Positions 20,562-26,511 of a DNA stretch of 26,511 nucleotides are shown piece by piece. Both the position numbers and the translations under genes were made by a program. How positions within the stretch are numbered: the stretch's first letter is position 1; each line of letters opens with the position of its first letter. The stretch comes from a virus. Under the pieces are notes generated by a model. That model searched no databases and was not told the origin of the DNA. It saw nothing but the letters and a program-made list of their open reading frames with translations. Location of the stretch: the IMG/VR virus record IMGVR_UViG_3300050121_000021, positions 1 through 26,511 of that record, one strand, 5' to 3'.

Positions 20562-20918
20562 ATGCTACAAGATATTAAAGTGCTTGCCACAGACCCGATT
20601 GAATTCTTTAAGTTAGCTCAAGAAGCTATCCTCCGTGGGGCACGTTATAAGAGTAATACTTATGTATCTCTTCGGACAATGCCTCTCATGGTTGAGCTTA
20701 CAGTGGACGTAGAAGACCCTGATAGTCAGTGGGTAGATAAGGGTCCAAACATTTGGGCAACTCCTATTGCAGCTAAGGTTTATACTAAAGAAGAGTTGGA
20801 TGGCCTAGAGTGGTCAGCGTTTAAGGCAGTTTATAATGCTAAGACAGGTGAGACAGGCCGAGACAGGCTCCTAATGTCTAGAAAGTATCTGGAAGTTACT
20901 AATCAAACAAAGGACTAA
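20562..20918 (+). CDS. Hypothetical protein, 118 aa
   Basis: ATG at 20562 with AAGGAG 7 nt upstream; a longer frame to 20496 would start inside the promoter. The product begins MLQDIKVLATDPIEFFKLAQ and continues with Val/Asp-rich beta segments (VDVEDPDSQWVDKGPNIWAT) and a helical C-terminus. Soluble. It precedes the ferritin-like gene by 2 nt, so they are probably coupled. No family recognised. Confidence 0.6.
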   Translation: MLQDIKVLATDPIEFFKLAQEAILRGARYKSNTYVSLRTMPLMVELTVDVEDPDSQWVDKGPNIWATPIAAKVYTKEELDGLEWSAFKAVYNAKTGETGRDRLLMSRKYLEVTNQTKD

Positions 20919-20920
20919 TA

Positions 20921-21310
20921 ATGAACATGGGTGACCTTATTGCTCTCTTGTTCCTCTCACGAGAACAAGCCCACCGAGCACACTTTAAAGCACAAGGGAA
21001 CGGTAGCTACGCTGCCCATGTAGCCTTGAATGATTTCTACGACGCTATCATTGATAATGCTGATACGATTACAGAAAAGTATCAAGGTGAATTTGGCGTA
21101 TTGATTGATATCCCATTTCTAGAGCCTAGTGATGCATCTGTAGCTGATGTCTACGGTACAATCCTTGCAGAGTTGAAAGCTCATAAGGGCTGGATTGATC
21201 AGCATCGTTATGAAGTGTGTCCTAAAGAGAAGACAGCAATTCAGAATTTGATTGATGAAAGTTTGGAGCTGTATCAGGAAGTTATATATAAATTGAGCTT
21301 TTTGAAGTAA
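20921..21310 (+). CDS. Ferritin/Dps-like helical phage protein (DUF5856-like)
   Basis: 129 aa. N-terminal pattern 'LFLSREQAHRAHFKAQGNGS YAAHVALNDFYDAIID' with paired histidines and acidic residues in helices resembles phage proteins annotated as DUF5856, related in fold to Dps/ferritin-like four-helix bundles. The C-terminus is also helical (KTAIQNLIDESLELYQE). Metal binding or protein-packing roles are guessed; ferroxidase residues cannot be confirmed by eye. AAAGGA 6 nt before ATG. Confidence 0.55.
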   Translation: MNMGDLIALLFLSREQAHRAHFKAQGNGSYAAHVALNDFYDAIIDNADTITEKYQGEFGVLIDIPFLEPSDASVADVYGTILAELKAHKGWIDQHRYEVCPKEKTAIQNLIDESLELYQEVIYKLSFLK

Positions 21311-21328
21311 GTAATAAAGCAATACAAT

Positions 21329-21383
21329 GAGAGCGAACGGATTTGCAAGTCCTTCTAACTGCTTACTCAGTTAGATAGCTCTC
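21329..21383 (+). other. Nested inverted repeat before the endonuclease gene
   Basis: GAGAGC (21329-21334) pairs with GCTCTC (21378-21383), enclosing TCTAACTG (21354-21361) and CAGTTAGA (21368-21375) around a 6-nt loop. Not a tRNA and no T tract. It lies 34 nt before the endonuclease start and may be a boundary of the inserted mobile gene. Confidence 0.5.
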
Positions 21384-21417
21384 ACCTAATTTAATTCAGT
21401 AAGGAATATAGAAGTTT

Positions 21418-22929
21418 ATGGCAAAGCCTATTACAAGTTTAGTTGGTAACAAATACTCAAGATTGACTGTAGAATCTCAAGCAGAGAGTCGTAAGTCATC
21501 TCCCACAAGTAAATCCAGGGCTTATTGGAACTGTGTTTGCGACTGCGGTATTCAGCTAGAAGTACGTCAAGACGGATTGACTGGTGGAGGAACTCAGAGC
21601 TGTGGTTGTTTTAAAATAGAGCAGAACAAAGCCCAGAAAGGTAAACGTGCTCCGGGATGGAAGCCCCGCCCAATGGAAGATTTAGTTGGCAAGTCTTTTG
21701 GTAGGTTGTCTATTATATCTAAAGGAAAAACTTCAACCACACCTAAAGGTCGCACCCTTAATTATTGGACTTGCAAGTGTCTGTGTGGAACAGTTAAAGA
21801 TATTGAGTCGGGACAACTTAGACAAGGCAAAACTAAATCCTGTGGATGCGTTCCGCCAGATTTTGCAGACAGCAATTTTATGTCTAAAACTGATTTGTTT
21901 TTATCCAGAGCCGTAGAAGCTCATGGCGATAAGTATGATTATTCTTTAGTGGACTTTCAACACTCCCAAGAAGATGTACATATTGTTTGTTCTATTCACG
22001 GAGTTTTTAGCCAAAAGCCTTGGAATCACTTGTTAGGGAGTGGTTGCCCCTCATGCTCTAGAGTAGAGCGTATAGGTAAAAGTACCTATACATTTAAGGA
22101 AGAGTTGATGTGTGGTAAACATCAAGTTCTTTATCCAGTAGCTACTGGTTGCGCAGATTGCAGAAAAGCTCTTTCAGAAAAGAATCTTGCTGAATTTTTA
22201 GAAAAAGCTTCAGGTATACACGGTAACAAATATGATTACTCTAAAGTTAAATTCACCTTAATGACAGATCGAGTCACTATTATCTGTCCAGAACACGGTG
22301 AATTTGAACAGACTGTTTCCCTGCATCTACAAGGTAATAATTGCACACCGTGTGCTTATAAACTTTTGACTAAGACAACTGAAGAATTTATTTTACAGGC
22401 CAAAGAAAAGCACGGGGATTTTTATGACTATTCAGAGACAGACTATGTGTACTGTTATGATAAAGTAAAAATTACCTGCCCAAACCATGGGAAGTTTTAC
22501 CAGAAACCTTCTGCACATTTGAATGGGCAAAGATGTACAAAGTGTGCTGGTGAATCTCGTGCTTTAAAGCAACACTGGAATTATATCAAGCGTTGTGAAT
22601 TAAACCCTGAACTTTCAGAATCAGATGGCACTCTATACTTACTAGAAATGACTCATAAAGATGAGATTTTCTTAAAGATTGGGATTAGCTCCGAGTTCAC
22701 CAAAAGGGCTGGTCACTACAGAGAATATGGAATATCTTTTGAGATACTCTCTAGAGTTGAAAGTACAGCAATTCAAACAGCTATTTGGGAAAGAGACATC
22801 CTCAAAGATATTAGAGGTAAAGGTTTTAAGTATATTCCCGAAGTTTCTTTTAAAGGTTGGACAGAATGTGCAACAATTGAGAATAAAGAGTATATACTTA
22901 AACTATTTGAGGATTTAAAGAATGTCTAA
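21418..22929 (+). CDS. Zinc-ribbon GIY-YIG homing endonuclease adjacent to intron-split terL
   Basis: 503 aa. Two N-terminal zinc modules of the form 'G..Y.RLTV...W.C.CDCG...SCGC' (about 8-65 and 85-145). These precede three to four repeats of 'A..HG.KYDYS....V.I.CP.HG.F.Q....HL.G..C..C' (about 160-375), a DUF723-like DNA-recognition array. The C-terminal domain (about 404-490) is GIY-YIG-like: LYLLE, LKIGIS, RAGHYREYG, then a candidate catalytic Glu in AIWERDI. Its stop overlaps the terL start (ATGTCTAA), leaving the gene outside the intron. It likely cuts terL alleles that lack the intron or this gene, promoting spread of the whole cassette. Catalytic residues are assigned by pattern only. 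Confidence 0.75.
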   Translation: MAKPITSLVGNKYSRLTVESQAESRKSSPTSKSRAYWNCVCDCGIQLEVRQDGLTGGGTQSCGCFKIEQNKAQKGKRAPGWKPRPMEDLVGKSFGRLSIISKGKTSTTPKGRTLNYWTCKCLCGTVKDIESGQLRQGKTKSCGCVPPDFADSNFMSKTDLFLSRAVEAHGDKYDYSLVDFQHSQEDVHIVCSIHGVFSQKPWNHLLGSGCPSCSRVERIGKSTYTFKEELMCGKHQVLYPVATGCADCRKALSEKNLAEFLEKASGIHGNKYDYSKVKFTLMTDRVTIICPEHGEFEQTVSLHLQGNNCTPCAYKLLTKTTEEFILQAKEKHGDFYDYSETDYVYCYDKVKITCPNHGKFYQKPSAHLNGQRCTKCAGESRALKQHWNYIKRCELNPELSESDGTLYLLEMTHKDEIFLKIGISSEFTKRAGHYREYGISFEILSRVESTAIQTAIWERDILKDIRGKGFKYIPEVSFKGWTECATIENKEYILKLFEDLKNV

Positions 22930-24699
22930 AAAAGACGGGTCCGTAATTGGACCCTCTTCTGAATTCCAACAACGATAAATTTTGTCGCTTCAGTCAGAAA
23001 TGATTGTCGAATAATCTCTCTAATTCAGGGAAACTCTCTTACAGAGACAATCCTGAGCGAAGCCTAAGTAATTAGGAACGTGCAACGATCAGTCGAAAGA
23101 CGTAACCTCAAGTGAGGCGAAACGGGAGATACCTAAACAGTTAAAGCTGTAGGTAGTGATATGATCTAATCTGCATAGTGATATGCAGCAGTATATCTAC
23201 TGGGTAAAGATTAACGACCTTTATTTAATATAAATGATTTGAATTCAGATGCGCAAATTATGTTGGTTGGTGGCGCAGCAGGAAGCTCAAAAAGTTACGT
23301 TGGATTGATGAGGCACCTACGCTTCGTTCATGATAGCGACTATAAAGCATACTGTATTCGTAAAAACTCCAGCGCTATCATGGCTTCTGGTGGTTTGTTC
23401 TGGGAAGCTGTGAAGTTATACACACAGTTTGAACCAAACATCAAAGTTAAACTTAAAGACCAAAAGATTGTTTTCCCTTCTGGCGCTGAAATCAGCTTCT
23501 CTCACTACGAGAATGATACAGCAGCTAAGAAGTATCAGGGTATCCAAATCTCAAATATTTTTTATGACGAGGTTACTCACGCTGATAACGAAGAGCAATT
23601 ATGGTGGTTATGGTCTCGCCTCCGTTCTGATGCAGAAAACGTACACTCAATGTGGTGGTCATGTAACCCTGACAATTCCAGTTGGGTTCTTAAGTATGCT
23701 ATGTGGTGGCTGTTCCCAGAGGGTCACGAGTTAGCTGGTCGTCCAGATCCAGAAAAGAATGGCAAGATTCGATACCTTCTTAGGATTGCTGGTGAACTGG
23801 TTTGGGGTGATACAAGAGAAGAATTAATTGAGAAGTATGGTAATCCTAAACTCTCTATTGAACATGAAGATCAAGTTAAACCTATTAGCTTTCAAGGTTT
23901 ATTTGGCACCATTGATGACAACCCAGATTTGCGGAAATCTAACCCTCTCTACAAATCAAATCTTCAAGCACTTCCAAAACTAGACCGTGAAAGATTGCTT
24001 TTCGGGAATTGGTTTGCAAGGCCGGATGGCAGCTCGTATTACGACAGAACAAGTTGCAAGGAACTTACTAGCATACCAAGGGAAAGAGACTTCACTAAGA
24101 TAGTCCGTGTTTTCGACGTAGCGGGCACAATTCCCCATGACGGTAACAGATCACCAGATTACTTTGCTAGTGTCAAGATGGGTAAGCTAGTGTCTGGAAA
24201 TTACGTCATCCTAGATATAGTGCGTACACGTATTACCTTTGGTAGTTGGCTGGAACATATACTAGGTCTTGCAAGAGAAGATGGTCCTAATGTGGATATC
24301 GTTCTTGGTGAAGATCCTAACCCCGCAGCCAAAGCAGCAATCAACTTGCTGGCAAGAGAGATTATTGAAGCGGGTTTTGTTTGCAAAACCAAACGTGCAT
24401 CTGCTGGCAAGCTTGATTCTTTCAGACCTTTCGCAGCAGCAGCAGAGTTAGGTGCTGTAGATATTGTGAAAAACTGTGGGAATGACTTATGGAATAAGAT
24501 TGTTAGCAATAATGACTTCTTCTATAAAGAGTTGGAAAACTTTGATGGTACTCGAAAGGGCGGTGAACTGGGCCACGACGATCTCGTCGATTGCTGCTCT
24601 CTAGCATTTATGTACTTAGCCCAGAAAGTTCACATCGGAAACTTCCTCCCCGGCATCCAATCAATTGACCTCTCACAAAAGAACGCATTCAAATTCTAG
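22922..24699 (+). CDS. terL: Terminase large subunit, split by a group I intron (exons 22922-22976 and 23237-24699)
   Basis: The packaging motor that translocates and cuts phage DNA. Spliced product 505 aa. Exon 1 (18 codons plus one base) gives MSKKDGSVIGPSSEFQQR and the first base of Y19; exon 2 supplies the rest. Joined sequence EFQQRYLNSDAQIMLVGG runs into Walker A GGAAGSSKS (30-38), so the exon-1 fragment restores the N-terminal motif region missing from the exon-2 frame. Walker B is IFYDE (D129, E130). Nuclease acids: D312 in FDVAGT, E377-D378 in GEDPN, D466/D467/D470 in GHDDLVD. Without splicing, exon 1 reads into stops in the intron. Start ATG overlaps the endonuclease stop, so translation may be coupled. 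Confidence 0.85.
22977..23236 (+). ncRNA. Group I intron, td-like (IA2), 260 nt, no internal ORF
   Basis: Self-splicing-type RNA, all core elements visible. P1: exon CGAT (22973-22976) pairs with GTCG (22984-22987), giving the U-G at the 5' splice site. P2 CAGTCA-GAAA-TGATTG (22991-23006). P3 ATCTCTC (23014-23020) with GGGAGAT (23124-23130). P4 TCAGG (23025-23029) with CCTGA (23052-23056). P6a CCTAA/TTAGG (23063-23076). P7 GATCA (23087-23091) with TGATC (23162-23166). P8 ACCT...AGGT (23131-23154). P9 CTGCATA-GTGA-TATGCAG (23171-23188). The 3' end reads GATTAACGACCTTTATT and finishes in G 23236, as in the T4 td intron. P10 AAAT (22977-22980) with exon ATTT is possible. Confidence 0.9.
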
Positions 24700-24742
24700 T
24701 TTTAATTAGAAGTCACCCAATCATAAATAAAGGGAGGTACTA

Positions 24743-26254
24743 GTGACCGATGCCTATTTAGATGCAGGAAACGTCCTAGCTAATAGTGTGGATGGCACTG
24801 CCTCTTTCGCTGTAGAGATGCCCCCTTTATCAATGGGTCAAATCTCTAACAACGGTCTTATCACTCTTGGCGGAGAAATTTTCGAGCAACATCAGTGGGA
24901 AATTCGTTGGCCTTATGCCACTGAAACCTATAAGAAGATGGCTCTTGATGAGACTATTGCTCCAGCTCTTAACTTAGTTGAAATGGCTATCTCTCGTGTA
25001 CCTTGGACTGTTGTAAATCCTGAAGGGTATGAAGACGAGTTGAAGGAAGAGAAGAAGTTTGCATTAGAACTTATGCATGATATGGAGCACACTTGGGGAA
25101 GTTTTATTCGTCAAGCTGTGACAATGAACCGTTATGGGTTTTCATGTCATGAGAAGGTACTAAGAAAGCGCACTAAGAAGAATGGCAGTAAACACTCTGA
25201 TGGTAAAATTGGTATTAGATGTTTACCCATCATCACTCAAGACAGCATTGCTTCTTGGCAGTGGGACGAAGAGACAGGTACTAAGATTACAGGGATGCTT
25301 CAGTGGAAGAATAAACCTGCTGGTTTACGTCAACTTGTAATGCTCACTGCTGGTCAGTATATCCCAATTCCCCGAGCTAAATACATTCACTTCCGTAACA
25401 ACCCTATCAAGGATAACCCGGAAGGAACTAGTCCGCTGGCTGCTGTATGGCGGGCATGGAAGTATAAAACTGCTCTACAAGAGCATGAAGCTATGGGTAT
25501 TGCTGCTGACCTACGTGGTTTGAAAGTTCTCTATATTCCCCCTCGCTATCTAGATCCAAATGCCAGCGATGAAGATAAAGCTGTTGGTGAATACTACAAA
25601 CAGATTATGCGTAACCTGCACACCAATGAACAGTCAGGTTTGATCCTGCCTCAAGTGTTGGATGATAAAGGCGAACAATACTTCAAGTTTGAATTGATGT
25701 CCATGACTGGTCAGAAGTCATACGATGTAAGTGGTGTTATCAAGCGTTATGAGAAAGACATTATCACTGCATTGATGGCATCTCAAATGATGCTTGGTGG
25801 TGAGAGTGGTGGTAGTTTCTCTCTTGCTGAGTCGCTATCTAACATCTCTGAAATGGCTATTGAATCTAAGTTACTTGAAATTCAAGAACAGCTTAACCAC
25901 GATATGCTGCGTCAGATATTTGAATTGAACGGTATGCGTACTGACGTAATGCCTGAGATTCGTTTCGGTAGTGTTGATAAGACTGACCTAGATGTTCTGT
26001 CTAAGTTCATTCAACGTGTGGGTGCAGTGGGAATGCTTGCTGATACACCAGAGACTATTAACTGGATTGCCCAACAAGCCAAGATGCCTAAGCCTTTTGA
26101 TGATACCAGTATTGATCAAGAAACAGCTCGTGAAGCCCTTGTAGGGTTTACTAGTAATGCTGGTGAAGGTATGACTTCCGGAATGGGTAATGGTACAGGG
26201 TCTTCCACAGGTTCATCAGGTGACAGCTCAACATCAAATGGAGAAAACACTTGA
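24743..26254 (+). CDS. Portal protein (DUF935-like)
   Basis: 503 aa, GTG start with GGGAGG 5 nt upstream. Portal proteins form the dodecameric ring at the capsid vertex through which DNA enters and leaves. Features fitting the DUF935/Mu gp29-like portal group: an N-terminal WPYATETYKKM segment, DETIAPALNLVEMAISRVPW stem region, FIRQAVTMNRYGFSCHEKVL clip-like strands, then HFRNNPIKDNPEGTSPL and a long C-terminal helix (GGSFSLAESLSNISEMAIES) followed by a Gly/Ser-rich tail. Directly after terL and before the protease, the standard head-gene order. The stop shares a base with the next start (TGATG). Confidence 0.8.
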   Translation: MTDAYLDAGNVLANSVDGTASFAVEMPPLSMGQISNNGLITLGGEIFEQHQWEIRWPYATETYKKMALDETIAPALNLVEMAISRVPWTVVNPEGYEDELKEEKKFALELMHDMEHTWGSFIRQAVTMNRYGFSCHEKVLRKRTKKNGSKHSDGKIGIRCLPIITQDSIASWQWDEETGTKITGMLQWKNKPAGLRQLVMLTAGQYIPIPRAKYIHFRNNPIKDNPEGTSPLAAVWRAWKYKTALQEHEAMGIAADLRGLKVLYIPPRYLDPNASDEDKAVGEYYKQIMRNLHTNEQSGLILPQVLDDKGEQYFKFELMSMTGQKSYDVSGVIKRYEKDIITALMASQMMLGGESGGSFSLAESLSNISEMAIESKLLEIQEQLNHDMLRQIFELNGMRTDVMPEIRFGSVDKTDLDVLSKFIQRVGAVGMLADTPETINWIAQQAKMPKPFDDTSIDQETAREALVGFTSNAGEGMTSGMGNGTGSSTGSSGDSSTSNGENT

Positions 26255-26511
26255 TGACTAAAGAAGATACAAAGAAAGGTTTGATGGATGGTTTCTTATC
26301 CTTGATTGAGAAAGCCTTTGGCTCTACAGAGAAAGAAACCCCCGACCAAGTATTGAAAGCTGAAGAAATGATCAGCTACGAAGTTGTCTATGAGCCTGAT
26401 GTTAAAGATGCTCATGGTGAGTGGATGAGCACTGAAACTGTTGCTAAAGCTTGCGAAGACTTTAATCAATATCTTGAAGCTGGTGTTGTCCAGCCTAATC
26501 TATTCCACCTT
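26254..26511 (+). CDS. Prohead protease, XkdF-like, 3' partial
   Basis: Starts ATG 26254 (TGATG overlap with the portal stop); 86 residues are visible before the window ends. Residues 30-86 include ISYEVVYEPDVKDAHGEWM and FNQYLEAGVVQPNLFHL, matching the start of the XkdF serine-protease-like domain that is encoded next to portal genes and processes the capsid during maturation. The N-terminal 30 residues are charged helix (EDTKKGLMDGFLSLIEKAF). Catalytic residues lie beyond the window. Confidence 0.7.
   Translation, partial: MTKEDTKKGLMDGFLSLIEKAFGSTEKETPDQVLKAEEMISYEVVYEPDVKDAHGEWMSTETVAKACEDFNQYLEAGVVQPNLFHL

Noticed and set aside
21329-21384. Possible tRNA or 5' splice region of the terL intron
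   Set aside because: Arms do not fit a tRNA cloverleaf (no T loop or valid anticodon loop), and the intron P1 and P2 are clearly at 22973-23006, so the intron does not reach here.
22938-22955. GGGTCC/GGACCC hairpin as a terminator after the endonuclease
   Set aside because: It lies in terL exon 1 and has only a weak TCTTCT tail; terminating here would silence terL. At most it could modulate translation.
21311-23236. Idea that the endonuclease is encoded inside the intron
   Set aside because: P1, P2 and P3 follow exon 1 at 22977 directly; the endonuclease ends before exon 1 begins.
1-26511. CRISPR arrays, insertion sequences, integrase or attachment sites
   Set aside because: No regularly spaced repeats of CRISPR type, transposase or integrase frames were found; mobile elements here are endonuclease genes and the intron only.

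Overview
The window is a stretch of a low-GC (about 40%, by eye) tailed double-stranded DNA bacteriophage genome, probably a large virulent phage of a Gram-negative, gammaproteobacteria-like host. That host guess rests only on sigma70-type promoters, strong AAGGAG ribosome sites and gene content, so the host is not firmly known. Hallmarks are terminase small and large subunits, an SGNH-hydrolase tail protein and other tail-fibre proteins, portal, an XkdF-like prohead protease, ATP-dependent DNA ligase, dCMP deaminase, a ClpP-like protease, a PhoH-like ATPase, one tRNA-Asn and several homing-endonuclease-type genes.

Layout. (1) 1-1831, + strand: tiny early-type genes in short promoter-gene-terminator units. 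(2) 1835-2587: about 700 bp without convincing genes, where + and - transcription converge. (3) 2588-14976, - strand: a long accessory and nucleotide-metabolism region of tightly overlapping small genes. It falls into at least four units, starting near 15.0 kb (Tim44-like), 13.0 kb (PhoH/ClpP), 11.45 kb (small ORFs, dCMP deaminase, ligase) and 8.04 kb (phosphatase-like and small ORFs). (4) 14977-15310: divergent regulatory region rich in short inverted repeats. (5) 15311-26511, + strand: DNA-binding protein, tRNA-Asn, a structured stem-loop array, terS, tail/receptor-binding genes, terL, portal and prohead protease.

Two things stand out. First, terL is split. A 55-nt first exon (22922-22976) encodes the missing N-terminus, a 260-nt group I intron of the T4 td type (22977-23236) follows, and exon 2 carries the ATPase and nuclease. 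A GIY-YIG-type endonuclease gene lies outside the intron and directly upstream, its stop codon overlapping the terL start; this arrangement fits collaborative intron/endonuclease homing. Second, 16847-17123, between the tRNA operon and terS, holds consecutive stem-loops with unrelated stems but near-identical 10-13 nt pyrimidine loops. The + strand loops look like anti-Shine-Dalgarno sequence, and the complementary strand would show GGA loops of the kind bound by CsrA. It could be a regulatory RNA or a packaging site.

Other points: an HNH/AP2 endonuclease gene has landed in a duplicated helix-turn-helix gene and left a frameshifted relic; a Tim44-like membrane protein with signal peptide is carried by the phage; a strong promoter is overlapped by a perfect 20-bp palindrome; and TTG/GTG starts with strong ribosome sites set the true starts of ligase, dCMP deaminase and several small genes.
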